DNA of 40,621 bases from Acidobacteriaceae bacterium (GCA_003138515.1 PLGG01000038.1:4187-44807); one strand, 5' to 3'. Shown: positions 1 through 9,018, counted from the stretch's first letter. The notes: a model not told the origin generated them from the sequence alone. Numbers and translations: made by a program.

Positions 1-255
1 GTGGCGCTCATCGTGCAGGGCTGCAAGAACCGCGAGATCGCCATCCGATTGAAGACCACGGAACAGGTGATCAAGAATTATCTGCGGTCGATTTACGATA
101 AGACCGGCGTAGGCGACCGGCTGGAGCTGGCGCTGTTCACCATTCATCACCGGGTGCTGGCGAAGGCGGCAGCCGAAGTGGGAAGCAAACTGGAAGCCGA
201 GACCCAGGCGGCAAACCAGGCGGCGAACCAAGCCGCTTCCGGCGCCGTGGCGTAG
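1..255 (+). CDS. LuxR/NarL-type transcriptional regulator, C-terminal part (cut by window edge)
   Basis: The 84 visible residues contain a GerE/LuxR-type helix-turn-helix. The stretch CKNREIAIRLKTTEQVIKNY is the scaffold plus recognition helix of that fold, and it is followed by a third helix ending near LELALFTIHH. Such domains bind promoter DNA as the output of NarL-type two-component regulators. The rest of the protein lies outside the window, so the input domain is unknown. The tail (residues 58-84) is Ala/Gln-rich with a repeated QAANQ-type unit and is probably disordered. The first codon here is a GTG that is simply the first base of the window, not necessarily the true start. Confidence 0.8.
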   Translation: MALIVQGCKNREIAIRLKTTEQVIKNYLRSIYDKTGVGDRLELALFTIHHRVLAKAAAEVGSKLEAETQAANQAANQAASGAVA

Positions 256-351
256 AGTCAGCTCGATCCGCGAGCCGCGGATCGAATCCAAGTCAAAATT
301 GGTGAGAGATGCGTTCCGGCAAGACGCGGGCGTGGCACGGGCATTCGTGCG

Positions 352-717
352 TCAGGTGGCGTGAATCAGGCTGAAGGCGAGAATGACCAGGACGATGAGG
401 CTGATGACTGTGTACAAGCGGTCGCGCTCGAGAGCGAATCCCACGACGGCCAACGCAACACGCGCGACGGGCGTGGCGATGAGAAGCAGCAGGCCGAGCT
501 GAATTATCGCCTGGCTTTGGAAGTGCGCAGCGGAGAGGACGATGCCGGACAGCGTGCGGAGACTTGGGCTGCCGGGCACGAAACTGCGATAGTCCACGTG
601 ACCAGATTGGCTTTGAACGAGGTAGAGAACGCCGCCCGCCAAGACGGTTGCGGCGGCCGCGAGAACGCCGGTTTGCAGAAGGCGGCCAATGATGGTCTCA
701 AGACGGCGGTCATCCAT
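352..717 (-). CDS. DUF1634 family membrane protein
   Basis: A 121-residue protein with three hydrophobic segments (about residues 15-34, 70-92 and 100-119) and a short loop containing DYRSFVPGSPSLR, the type of loop seen in DUF1634 proteins. Members of this family usually sit beside a TauE/SafE permease. Here the permease gene ends five bases upstream, so the two are almost certainly co-transcribed. The role is unproven; an accessory subunit of the sulfite/organosulfonate exporter is the usual assumption. Family assignment is from pattern recognition plus context. Confidence 0.75.
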   Translation of the reverse strand: MDDRRLETIIGRLLQTGVLAAAATVLAGGVLYLVQSQSGHVDYRSFVPGSPSLRTLSGIVLSAAHFQSQAIIQLGLLLLIATPVARVALAVVGFALERDRLYTVISLIVLVILAFSLIHAT

Positions 718-722
718 ACCGG

Positions 723-1559
723 CTACACCTTCCCTGTGATGCCGTTGACGATCATTTCAATGGCGAGAGCCAGAATCACGATTGCGAAGACGGCGCGGAG
801 CGTGCGCACTCGAGCGTGCACGAGAACCTTGGCGCCGAGCAGCGCGCCCGAGAGGACGCCGAGCATCACGGGCATGGTCACGCGGGGGTCGATGAACCCG
901 CGGCTGAGGTAAATGCCGGCACTGGCGGCGGCAGTAACGCCGATCATGAAGTTGCTGGTGGTGGTGGAGACCTTGAAGGGGATGCGCATAGCGCGGTCCA
1001 TGGCGATGACTTTGACGGCGCCGGAGCCGATGCCGAGCAGGCCGGACAGCGTGCCCGCGCCAAACATGAGACCGAAGCCGGCGGGTACGTTACGCACGCC
1101 GTATTCCTGCGGCTTGCCGTCGACGGGATAGGAACTTCCGAGCCGCAAGCGGTCGGCGAGTGCGTCGGAGGCGGCGGGAACGTCGTTGCCCAGGCTTCCT
1201 TTGAAGGAGTGGTACGCGGCTTGAATGAGGACCAGGCCGAAGATGATGGCGAGTGCGTGCGTGCCGACGCGGCCAGCAAGATAAGCGCCGAGAATCGCGC
1301 CCAGCGTGGTGGCGATCTCAAGGAACATGCCGATGCGGATGTTGGAGAAGCCTTCGCGGACATAGGCTGCGGCCGCGCCGGAAGAGGTGGCGATGACAGA
1401 GACCAGCGAGGCACCGATCGCATACTTCATATTGACGCCGAGCGCGAGGGTGAGTGCGGGGACGACGACAACGCCGCCGCCGAGACCTGTGAGTGCGCCG
1501 AGGAAGCCCGCCAAAAAGGAGAGGATCCAGACCACGGCTGTAAAGTCAAACGCTGTCAT
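723..1559 (-). CDS. TauE/SafE family sulfite/sulfonate exporter-type permease
   Basis: An integral membrane protein of 278 residues with the glycine-rich first helix typical of the family (FLAGFLGALTGLGGGVVVVP) and a second matching repeat (LSGLLGIGSGAVKV). This is the two-fold repeat seen in TauE/SafE transporters, which export sulfite, sulfoacetate or related anions. An open frame continues upstream to 1748, but it overlaps the dehydrogenase gene and lacks membrane character. I therefore chose the ATG at 1559, which has a good Shine-Dalgarno (AGGAGA) about 6 bases upstream. It is followed by the DUF1634 gene in an operon. The substrate cannot be read from the sequence. Confidence 0.85.
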   Translation of the reverse strand: MTAFDFTAVVWILSFLAGFLGALTGLGGGVVVVPALTLALGVNMKYAIGASLVSVIATSSGAAAAYVREGFSNIRIGMFLEIATTLGAILGAYLAGRVGTHALAIIFGLVLIQAAYHSFKGSLGNDVPAASDALADRLRLGSSYPVDGKPQEYGVRNVPAGFGLMFGAGTLSGLLGIGSGAVKVIAMDRAMRIPFKVSTTTSNFMIGVTAAASAGIYLSRGFIDPRVTMPVMLGVLSGALLGAKVLVHARVRTLRAVFAIVILALAIEMIVNGITGKV

Positions 1560-1618
1560 CGGGTCTCCTGTGCAATTGAAGTGGTGCGGACACGGGTTAG
1601 AGCAGCGGCGAACGGCGG

Positions 1619-3211
1619 CTAGAGTTTTTCGGAGACGCTCTTGGCCTGGGTGAAGAGGTAGAGATAATCGGGACCGCCAGCCTTGGAGTCGGTTCCACTC
1701 ATGTTGAAGCCACCGAAGGGGTGCGCGCCGACCATGGCGCCGGTACACTTGCGGTTGAAATAGAGATTACCGACGTGGAAGTCGCGGCGGGCACGATTGA
1801 GGTGCTCGCGGTCGGTGGAGTAGATGGAGCCGGTAAGGCCGTACTCGGTGTCGTTGGCGACGCGCAGGCCCTCTTCGAAACTGGCGACTTTAATAAGAGC
1901 CAGCACCGGGCCGAAGATTTCCTCCTGCGCGATGACGGCGTTTGGAGCGACATCGGCGAAGACGGTTGGCTCCAGGAAGAAACCGCCATCGGCTGTAGTC
2001 GGGGCATTTCCGCCTGCGATCAGCTTGCCCTCCTTCTTTCCGATCTCGATGGACCGCAGCATGGAGTCGAGCGACGCCTGATTGATGACGGGGCCCATGT
2101 TGGGATTGGCAGTGGGATCGCCCACAGTCAGCTCGGCGACTCGTTCGCGCAGGCGTTCGACAAAGACATCGTAGAGAGGAGCTTCAATGATGGCGCGAGA
2201 GCATGCGGAGCACTTCTGGCCGCTGAAACCGAAGGCCGAAGCGACCACTCCATCAATTGCGGCGTCGAGATCGGCATCGGCGCAGACAAGGATAGAGTCC
2301 TTGCCGCCCATCTCGAGAATTGTGCGCTTGATCCAGATTTGGCCGGGTTGCGGATGGGCTGCGCGTTCATGAATCTCAAGGCCGACGGCTTTTGAGCCGG
2401 TGAAGGCGATGAAGCGCGTTTTCGGGTGCTCGACGATGGCGTTGCCGAAAGAGGAGCCGGAGCCGGGACAGAAGTTGACGACGCCATCGGGGAGGCCGGC
2501 TTCTTCAAGGACCTCGACAAAACGAGCGGCGATGGTGGGTGAATCGCTCGAAGGCTTGAGGATGACGGTGTTGCCGGCGACGATGGCGGCGGCGGTCATG
2601 CCGGCCATGATGGCGAATGGGAAGTTCCAGGGCGAGATGACGGCCCCCACGCCGAGCGGGATGTAGAGCAACTCATTGCGCTCGCCGGGATACTGGATGG
2701 GAGTTGTGGCAGCGGCAAGGCGCAGCGCCTCGCGGGCGTAGAACTCGAGGAAGTCGATAGTTTCGCCGACATCGGCGTCGGCCTCGGCCCAGTTCTTGCC
2801 GACTTCATAGGTGAGCCAGGCCATGAACTCGAACTTGCGCCTGCGGATGATTTCGGCAGCTCCAAGAAGCAGCGAGACGCGTTCTTCAGTTGTGGTGCGG
2901 CTCCAGGATTCGTAGGCGCGGAGCGCGGCGGACATTGCAACTTCAACCTGCGCGGCGCCAGCTTTCTGGTGGATTCCGACGATTTGCGCCGGGCGCGTGG
3001 GATTGATGGAACGAATTTTTTCCGTGGTCTTGAGGCGCTTGCCGCCGATGATGAGGTTGTACTCGACGCCGAGGTGAATGGCCAAATGGTCGAGCGCACG
3101 GCGCATGGAGCGGGCGTTCTCAGGATCACTGAAGTCAGTAAAAGGCTCATTCGAAAACGCGCCCTGCGGCGCGCGGGGCCGGATGGTGGGAGAGACGCCT
3201 GCAATGGCCAT
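1619..3211 (-). CDS. pruA: L-glutamate gamma-semialdehyde (1-pyrroline-5-carboxylate) dehydrogenase
   Basis: A 530-residue NAD(P)-dependent aldehyde dehydrogenase of the RocA/PruA type, which oxidises glutamate-5-semialdehyde (from proline or arginine breakdown) to glutamate in the cytoplasm. Visible landmarks are the ISPWNFPFAI cofactor segment (192-201), the ILEMGGKD segment with general-base Glu300, and the nucleophile Cys334 in GFSGQKCSACSR. The N-terminal extension (residues 1-60, ending in YNLIIGG) and the overall length fit the monofunctional P5C dehydrogenase group. No proline dehydrogenase gene is visible. The gene precedes the TauE/SafE gene on the same strand with a 59-base gap. 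A role for this enzyme in the malonate-semialdehyde step of pyrimidine breakdown is conceivable but unsupported. Confidence 0.88.
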   Translation of the reverse strand: MAIAGVSPTIRPRAPQGAFSNEPFTDFSDPENARSMRRALDHLAIHLGVEYNLIIGGKRLKTTEKIRSINPTRPAQIVGIHQKAGAAQVEVAMSAALRAYESWSRTTTEERVSLLLGAAEIIRRRKFEFMAWLTYEVGKNWAEADADVGETIDFLEFYAREALRLAAATTPIQYPGERNELLYIPLGVGAVISPWNFPFAIMAGMTAAAIVAGNTVILKPSSDSPTIAARFVEVLEEAGLPDGVVNFCPGSGSSFGNAIVEHPKTRFIAFTGSKAVGLEIHERAAHPQPGQIWIKRTILEMGGKDSILVCADADLDAAIDGVVASAFGFSGQKCSACSRAIIEAPLYDVFVERLRERVAELTVGDPTANPNMGPVINQASLDSMLRSIEIGKKEGKLIAGGNAPTTADGGFFLEPTVFADVAPNAVIAQEEIFGPVLALIKVASFEEGLRVANDTEYGLTGSIYSTDREHLNRARRDFHVGNLYFNRKCTGAMVGAHPFGGFNMSGTDSKAGGPDYLYLFTQAKSVSEKL

Positions 3212-3456
3212 ATCGAATTCAGTTTAGACCAGATGACGGCAGACAGGAATGAAGGCGTTTGGGGACTGGGGAGGGAAGTGGGGCAAGGTAAGATGTGTGC
3301 GTTTTGCACAGGGGAAGGGAGCGGCGCTAAGATAGCTGCACGAGCCGCGGTTCTTCCCTAAAAAGCGCGGTGGCGCGGACCCAGCAAGCGCAGAAGCACG
3401 AATCCCGCAAGACGAAAATAATCTCCCAGAACGACCCTTAAGCCGGAGAAACTGCC

Positions 3457-4107
3457 ATGCCGGAGATGGAAGATTCCAATACGAACAGCAAAGCACAGCA
3501 GATCACGAGGCGCAGGTTCATCCTGGGCGTGATTGCAGGTGGCGCGGTGGTGGGGGCGGCGAGCTACAGAATTTTGTCGCCAGGCGGACGCGCGCACAGC
3601 GGCGGCGAGCGGCTGATCACACTGAATGTGAACGGCACGATGCGACGCGTGGAAGTGATGAAGCAGGAGACGCTGGCATGGACGCTGCGCTACAAGCTGG
3701 GGCTGACGGGGACGAAGCTGGGCTGCGATCGCGCGGAGTGCGGAGCCTGCACGGTGCTGATCGACGATGTGCCGCACTATAGCTGCTCGGTGCTGACGAA
3801 TACCGTCCGCGGCAAGAGTGTTACGACGATCGAGGGATTGGCGGCGGCCGATGGGACGCTGCACCCGGTGCAGAAGGCCGTGGTGGACGAGCAGGGATTC
3901 CAGTGCGCATTTTGCACGTCGGGATTCATTATGTCGGCGGTAGGGTTCCTAAAGACGCATCCCGCTCCGACGCGGACGGAGCTGGCCCACGGGATCAGCG
4001 GGAACCTGTGCCGGTGCCAGGACTACAACAAGATTCTGGATGCGATGATGCGCGGGGCGGAGTACATGCGCTACGGCGTGCCGGCGGCATCGCAGAGGAG
4101 GGCCTGA
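3457..4107 (+). CDS. Tat-exported [2Fe-2S] subunit of a xanthine dehydrogenase-family molybdenum hydroxylase
   Basis: The small electron-transfer subunit (216 residues). It has a twin-arginine signal (TRRRFIL, residues 17-23) followed by a hydrophobic stretch to about 36, so the folded complex should be moved to the periplasm. The plant-type [2Fe-2S] cluster is ligated by Cys90, Cys95, Cys98 and Cys110. The second, all-helical [2Fe-2S] cluster uses Cys150, Cys153, Cys185 and Cys187 (GNLCRCQDY). The ATG at 3457 has GGAG ten bases upstream. The molybdopterin subunit starts three bases after the stop. The layout matches E. coli PaoA (YagT), the Tat-signal subunit of a periplasmic aldehyde oxidoreductase. 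The substrate here is not known. Confidence 0.9.
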   Translation: MPEMEDSNTNSKAQQITRRRFILGVIAGGAVVGAASYRILSPGGRAHSGGERLITLNVNGTMRRVEVMKQETLAWTLRYKLGLTGTKLGCDRAECGACTVLIDDVPHYSCSVLTNTVRGKSVTTIEGLAAADGTLHPVQKAVVDEQGFQCAFCTSGFIMSAVGFLKTHPAPTRTELAHGISGNLCRCQDYNKILDAMMRGAEYMRYGVPAASQRRA

Positions 4108-4110
4108 GCT

Positions 4111-6642
4111 ATGGCGGACACAGCGCAGGCGAATGCAAAGAAGATTGAAAGCGAGCAGCCGCTGCCATTTGGCACCGGGTACAAGCTGATCGGCAAGAAC
4201 TACGAGACGCCCGACATGCTGGCGAAGGTGACGGGACGGTCGAAGTATGCTGAGGATTTTCGCGCGGAGGGAATGCTGTTTTGCCGGCTGGTGCTGAGCG
4301 AGATGCCGCATGGGCGGATACGGCACATCGATGCGAGCGAAGCGCTGGCGATGCCGGGAGTGAAGGCCGTGCTGACGGCCGACGATATTCCAAAGCAAGC
4401 CGACTACCTGGACGATAACGGGCGAACGATCAAGGCGAGCAAGTGGGGTGAGCGGGCGCTGACAAATGAGCCCGTGTACCACGGCGAACCGATCATGGCG
4501 GTGGCGGCGGTGGACGAGCTGACCTGCGCCGAGGCGATTGAGAAGATCAGGATCGACATGGAGCCTTTGCCGTTCGTGATCGACCCGCTGGACAGCCTGC
4601 GGCCGGGCGGCCCCAATCCGCGCGAGGATGGGAACGTTTGGGAACGGGGCAAACCGCCCGCTCCGCCGGCTCCCACGTTGACTTCGCTGAAATGGACCGA
4701 CGCGGACTTTGCCGATTACGAGCAGGGCAAGCTGCCCATGGGGTATGCGCCCGATACGTGGTCGTACGGCGATGTTGATGCGGGGTTCAAGAATGCCGCA
4801 CTGGTGCTGGATGAATCGTTTATCACGCCGGACGTGAGCCACCAGTGCCTGGAACCGCGCACAGCGATGGCGTACTGGCAAAACGGCAAACTGTACCTGC
4901 ACAGCGGAACGCAAAGCACGTTTCAAACGGTGCCGGCGATCGCACGCTGGATGAATCTTGACCCCGACAAAATCGTGTTTATCAGCGAATATACGGGCGG
5001 CGGATTCGGGAGCAAGATTACCGGCGGCGTGACGATGATTATTCCGGCGTTGCTCTCGAGGAAATTGAACGCTCCGGTGATGATGCGGGTCAGCCGGGAG
5101 GAAGAGCACTTTATCGGGCGGGCGCGACCTGGCATCGCGGGTCGGGTGAAGGTTGGATTCGCGAAGGACGGACGGATTACCGCGCTGGACATGTACACGG
5201 TAACGAATGCAGGGTCGTACGACGCATCTGGGGACGGCGGGTCGGCGGCGCGGATTGTCTCGCTACTGTATCAGCCGCAGACGATGCGCTGGCGTGGTGT
5301 GACGGTGATGACGAATACTCCGCCGCGCAGCGCGCAAAGCGCGCCGGGAGGGATGCAGGGAATCGCGATCATCGAGCCGGTGCTCGCGAAGGCGGCACGA
5401 CAACTAGGCGTGGACCAGGTGGCGCTGCGTGACGTGAATTGCCCTGAGGGCAAGGCGGAATACGGGGCGCCGAATCATGAAGGAAAGCGCAACTACACGA
5501 CGAGCTGCTTCATGCGGATGGCCCTGGAACGCGGCGCGGAGCAGTTCAAGTGGCAGCAGCGCATCGCGCAGCCCAAGCGCATGGGTTCGAAGGTGAGAGG
5601 CGTTGGCGTTTCGCTGAGCTGCTATGTGGGCGGCACCATCGGGTTCGACGGTCTGATCGTGATTACGCCGGAGGGGCGGGTTCGGTTCCACTCGGGAATC
5701 GGAAACCTGGGGACGGAGTCGGTAATAGACGTGCATCGCGCCGGAGCCGAAGTGCTGGGCGTGCCGTGGGAGCTTTGCGACGTGGTGTGGGGCGATACTT
5801 CGCGGATCATGCCGTTTACCTGCGTTTCAGGCGGCAGCCAGACAACACATGCAATGACGCGGGCGGCGTTCGCGGTGGCGACGGAGTGCAAGCAAAAGCT
5901 GAAGGAAGTGGCAGCGAAGTCGCTGGGCGGCAACGCTGAGGATTACGAAGTTGCGGGCGGTCGCGTCTCGCGCAGGGGTGGAGGCGCGGGACTGACCCTG
6001 GCACAGGCAGCGCAGAAGGCGATTGTACTGGGTGGAATTTACGACGGCCACGAGGCGCCGAGCGATGTAAACAAGCGTACGAAGGCGGCGGTGGCGGCGC
6101 TGGCCGGAGAGGGACTTGTGGTCGCGGCCAAGGACAACCATCCGCGCGATGGAGATACATATTCATTTGTGGCGAGCTTTGCCGAAGTGGAAGTGGACGT
6201 GGAGACGGGCAAGTACAACCTAACGGATTTTCTAGCCTACGGTGATGTTGGGACGGTACTGCATCCACGCTCGCTGGGCGGGCAGATGCTGGGCCGGTCG
6301 ACACTGGGCATTGCGCACGCGATCGGGCAGAAGTGGGTGATTGATCCGGAGTATGGCATGACGGTGGCAAAGCGGTTCTACCAAAACAAACCGCCGACCA
6401 TTCTGGATGTGCCGGTGGACATGCAGTGGAATGCGCTGAATATTCCCGATCCGGAAACGCCTGTAGGCGCGCGCGGCGTAGGAGAGCCGCCGGTGGGCGG
6501 CGGGTGCGCTGCTGTATTGAATGCGCTGAGCGATGCGCTGGGCGACGAGATCTTCCAGCGCGCGCCGGTGAATGCGGATACGATTCTGGCGTCATTCGAA
6601 GCGGGACGGCCGATGCAGCATCCGCTGATGGGAAGCATTTAA
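4111..6642 (+). CDS. Molybdopterin-binding large subunit, xanthine dehydrogenase/aldehyde oxidoreductase family
   Basis: The catalytic subunit (843 residues) of the molybdenum hydroxylase. The N-terminal part carries the substrate-funnel 'hammerhead' domain (about 35-160). The Mo-cofactor domains follow, with GGGFGSK at roughly 297-303 and the active-site glutamate Glu792 in GARGVGEPPVGGG near the C-terminus. That glutamate is the general base in this family. Compared with PaoC (about 730 residues) it is long, with an insert near residues 160-215 rich in Pro and acidic residues. No signal peptide is visible, so it would be carried out by the Tat signal of the preceding subunit. The CoxL-type active-site loop was not recognised, so a CO dehydrogenase is unlikely. 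Confidence 0.9.
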   Translation: MADTAQANAKKIESEQPLPFGTGYKLIGKNYETPDMLAKVTGRSKYAEDFRAEGMLFCRLVLSEMPHGRIRHIDASEALAMPGVKAVLTADDIPKQADYLDDNGRTIKASKWGERALTNEPVYHGEPIMAVAAVDELTCAEAIEKIRIDMEPLPFVIDPLDSLRPGGPNPREDGNVWERGKPPAPPAPTLTSLKWTDADFADYEQGKLPMGYAPDTWSYGDVDAGFKNAALVLDESFITPDVSHQCLEPRTAMAYWQNGKLYLHSGTQSTFQTVPAIARWMNLDPDKIVFISEYTGGGFGSKITGGVTMIIPALLSRKLNAPVMMRVSREEEHFIGRARPGIAGRVKVGFAKDGRITALDMYTVTNAGSYDASGDGGSAARIVSLLYQPQTMRWRGVTVMTNTPPRSAQSAPGGMQGIAIIEPVLAKAARQLGVDQVALRDVNCPEGKAEYGAPNHEGKRNYTTSCFMRMALERGAEQFKWQQRIAQPKRMGSKVRGVGVSLSCYVGGTIGFDGLIVITPEGRVRFHSGIGNLGTESVIDVHRAGAEVLGVPWELCDVVWGDTSRIMPFTCVSGGSQTTHAMTRAAFAVATECKQKLKEVAAKSLGGNAEDYEVAGGRVSRRGGGAGLTLAQAAQKAIVLGGIYDGHEAPSDVNKRTKAAVAALAGEGLVVAAKDNHPRDGDTYSFVASFAEVEVDVETGKYNLTDFLAYGDVGTVLHPRSLGGQMLGRSTLGIAHAIGQKWVIDPEYGMTVAKRFYQNKPPTILDVPVDMQWNALNIPDPETPVGARGVGEPPVGGGCAAVLNALSDALGDEIFQRAPVNADTILASFEAGRPMQHPLMGSI

Positions 6643-6738
6643 TGGCAGAGACCGAGGGACCAGGGACTGAATCCGGGTGAGCGCGGAGATTTCGAGGTCG
6701 GGTCGGCACGGTAGATGAGAGTCGAAGCGGAGTGAGTT

Positions 6739-7746
6739 ATGGCGGTGATACGAGACGTTATGCCGGCTTTTGACCTGCTGCAGCCGGGCTCTGCCGCGGA
6801 TGCGCAGAAGCTGCTGGAGCAAAACGGCGAAGATGCGTGGGTGATGGCCGGCGGGCTGGATAGCTTCGACTGGTTGAAGGACCGCATCAAGAAGCCGAAG
6901 GTGCTGGTGGATTTGAGTGGCGTGGAAGAGTTGAAAGGGATTCGCGCGACGAGCGATGGCGTGGAGATTGGCGCGATGACCACGCTGACGGAGATTGCGA
7001 ATCATCCGGCGATCCAAAAAGACTACGGCGTGCTGGCGCAGGCTGTGGAATTGGTCGCTTCACCTCAGATTCGCAACCAGGGCACGCTGGGCGGAAACGT
7101 TTCGCAGGACGCGCGGTGCTGGTACTACCGCGGCGGCTGGCCCTGCTACCGCGCGGGCGGAAACATTTGTTACGCGGACACTCCTGTGGGACGCAACCGG
7201 GAGCACGCGATTTTTGGCGCAGATCGCTGCGTGGCCGTACACCCGTCGGATTCGGCGCCGGCGCTGATTGTGCTGGACGCGAAGTTTGTGATGCAGACGC
7301 CGAAGGGCGAGCGCGTGGTGGCTGCTGAAGATTATTTTGTCGGCCCTGAGACGGACATCACGCGGCTGAACATTCTGCAGCCGGGCGATTTGCTGACGGC
7401 GATTCGAATACCGGCGACTTGGGCGGGCGCGAAGTTCTACTTCGAGAAAGTACGCGACCGCAACGTGTGGGACTTCCCATTGATGAACGTGGCATCGGCG
7501 ATGAAACTGTCGGGCGGCACAATTAGCGACATCAGGATTGCGGTGAACGCAGCAGCACCGAAGCCGATGCGGCTGAAGGCGGTGGAGGACGCAGCACGCG
7601 GCAAGCCGGCGAATGCGGAGACGGGCGAAATGGCCGGCAAGCTTGCGGTTGAGGGAGCGGTGCCGCTGCAGTACAACGGTTACAAGATTCCGCTGATGAG
7701 GAACCTGGTGAAGCGCGCGATCGCCGGCGAGCAGGAGGCGGCATGA
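6739..7746 (+). CDS. FAD-binding subunit of the molybdenum hydroxylase, with probable extra [4Fe-4S] site
   Basis: A 335-residue FAD-binding PCMH-type subunit. The MAGGLDSF segment (35-42) and RNQGTLGGNV (FAD pyrophosphate site, near 112-121) are typical, and the C-terminal CO-dehydrogenase-flavoprotein domain follows. An insert carries four cysteines, Cys127, Cys136, Cys144 and Cys164. Their placement, with the following VAVHPSDSA, resembles the [4Fe-4S]-binding loop of PaoB (YagS) and of the 4-hydroxybenzoyl-CoA reductase beta subunit. I infer an extra cluster here. The gene starts 96 bases after the large-subunit gene with a GGAG ribosome site, and its last four bases overlap the cytochrome gene. 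Confidence 0.88.
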   Translation: MAVIRDVMPAFDLLQPGSAADAQKLLEQNGEDAWVMAGGLDSFDWLKDRIKKPKVLVDLSGVEELKGIRATSDGVEIGAMTTLTEIANHPAIQKDYGVLAQAVELVASPQIRNQGTLGGNVSQDARCWYYRGGWPCYRAGGNICYADTPVGRNREHAIFGADRCVAVHPSDSAPALIVLDAKFVMQTPKGERVVAAEDYFVGPETDITRLNILQPGDLLTAIRIPATWAGAKFYFEKVRDRNVWDFPLMNVASAMKLSGGTISDIRIAVNAAAPKPMRLKAVEDAARGKPANAETGEMAGKLAVEGAVPLQYNGYKIPLMRNLVKRAIAGEQEAA

Positions 7747-8600
7747 GATTCATCACCTGGGCGACCAGTCCATGGGGGCAATCGGTGCCGATCCATATCG
7801 CATGGGGGCTGATTTGGGTTGCTGTCATTGCGGGACTGTTTTTCATGATCGTGCACTCGCTTTACCTGATCGTGGTGAAGCCGCCAAAGCGATTTGCGGA
7901 GCGGAAGGTGGAGGCGTGCGAGGGGATTCCGGAGCGCGTGCCGAGACATTCGCTTGCGGCGAGGCTGTTTCACTGGATCATGGCGGCGTCGATGTTCACC
8001 CTGCTGTTTACGGCATTTCTGCCCAAGGTGGGGATTCAGTTCAACTGGGTGCTGTACCACTGGCTCGCGGGATGCGTGCTGACCGTTTCGATTCTTTACC
8101 ACGTCGTGCATGCGTCGTTTTTTCTGGATTTTTGGTCGATCTGGCCGGACAAGACGGATTTGCGCGACGCGATGAACCGGGTGCGTCGATTTTTCGGCAA
8201 GGAGGCGCGCAGCCCGAGCAAGTTTGCGAAGTATCCGCTCGAAAATAAGCTGTACCATGGCGCGATCATGCTGACGGGCTTGGCGGTGATCGTGACCGGT
8301 CTGTTCATGATGAAGCGCGTGCAAACGGGCATCTTCACGCGAAATCCGTATCTCTTCAGCGATATGACGTGGGGCCTGATGTATGTGCTGCACGGGCTGG
8401 CCGGAGTGGGGTTGATCGCGCTGGTGATGGTGCATGTGTACATGGGAATCAGGCCGGAAAAGCTGCCGATTACGAAGTCGATGATTTTCGGCTGGATGAG
8501 CCGGGACGTCTATTTGGAGGAGCATGACACGGGGCGCTGGGCGGTGAAGGCGCCAGCCACCAAAGCAAAAGAGGGTTATGCCGCAGGCGATGGCGACTGA
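7743..8600 (+). CDS. Cytochrome b-like membrane subunit (di-heme cytochrome b561/FdnI-type)
   Basis: A 285-residue integral membrane protein with about five hydrophobic helices (roughly 15-44, 73-94, 101-127, 170-190 and 211-236). Histidines that could bind heme b lie in or next to them: His77, His106, His120, His123, His172, His217 and His231. The fold pattern resembles the gamma subunits of formate dehydrogenase-N and thiosulfate reductase, which pass electrons between a periplasmic enzyme and membrane quinone. The start codon overlaps the FAD subunit stop by four bases (ATGA), so translation is coupled. The context implies it anchors and drains the Tat-exported molybdenum hydroxylase. This is an inference; the heme count is not proven. 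Confidence 0.8.
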   Translation: MRFITWATSPWGQSVPIHIAWGLIWVAVIAGLFFMIVHSLYLIVVKPPKRFAERKVEACEGIPERVPRHSLAARLFHWIMAASMFTLLFTAFLPKVGIQFNWVLYHWLAGCVLTVSILYHVVHASFFLDFWSIWPDKTDLRDAMNRVRRFFGKEARSPSKFAKYPLENKLYHGAIMLTGLAVIVTGLFMMKRVQTGIFTRNPYLFSDMTWGLMYVLHGLAGVGLIALVMVHVYMGIRPEKLPITKSMIFGWMSRDVYLEEHDTGRWAVKAPATKAKEGYAAGDGD

Positions 8601-9018
8601 GATTGAACGGCAGTGCGAGGCGATTGAGTCGTGCTACGAGTTCACGCTTTCCTATGCCGCGCGGGGTTTGGCGGGCGGCGATGGGAGCGATGCGGGCCGG
8701 CAACTCCGCGACCATCTGACGCGGGCCGCGGCGGCAATGCGCGGACTCGCGCGCAGTTGTGCCGAGACGTTGGAGCAGGAGCAGCTTGCGCCAGCGGAAA
8801 AGTATGGAGCATTTTTCGAAGTGATCAAGCGCGACGCCGAGGGCGCGATTGCGGCGGTGGAACTGGTCCTGGCGCAGCCGTCGATCGGATCGCAGATGAT
8901 CGACAATCTAAATGCTTCAATCCATCTGCGCGCGCTGCTGGCGGATTTGTTTCTGGTGACGGAGATTTTGGACGCGCGACGCACCCATGTGGCGGACGGA
9001 GTGGCCGAAGCGCGCTAG
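8578..9018 (+). CDS. Unknown small helical protein at the end of the molybdenum hydroxylase operon
   Basis: A 146-residue protein that I do not recognise. It is predicted almost wholly helical, with charged and alanine-rich amphipathic stretches, two N-terminal cysteines (13 and 18), and no signal peptide or membrane segment. It overlaps the cytochrome gene by 23 bases. A second in-frame ATG at 8590 would shorten the overlap to 11. The overlap and shared strand say it belongs to the operon. A helical-bundle assembly or regulatory protein for the enzyme is possible, but nothing in the sequence proves it. Confidence 0.7.
   Translation: MPQAMATEIERQCEAIESCYEFTLSYAARGLAGGDGSDAGRQLRDHLTRAAAAMRGLARSCAETLEQEQLAPAEKYGAFFEVIKRDAEGAIAAVELVLAQPSIGSQMIDNLNASIHLRALLADLFLVTEILDARRTHVADGVAEAR

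Noticed and set aside
1560..1748. N-terminal extension of the TauE/SafE protein
   Set aside because: It would overlap the dehydrogenase gene by about 130 bases and encodes an arginine-rich segment unlike any family member; ATG 1559 has a proper ribosome site.
4111..6642. Carbon monoxide dehydrogenase large subunit (coxL)
   Set aside because: The CoxL active-site cysteine loop was not found and the accompanying subunits resemble PaoA/PaoB instead.
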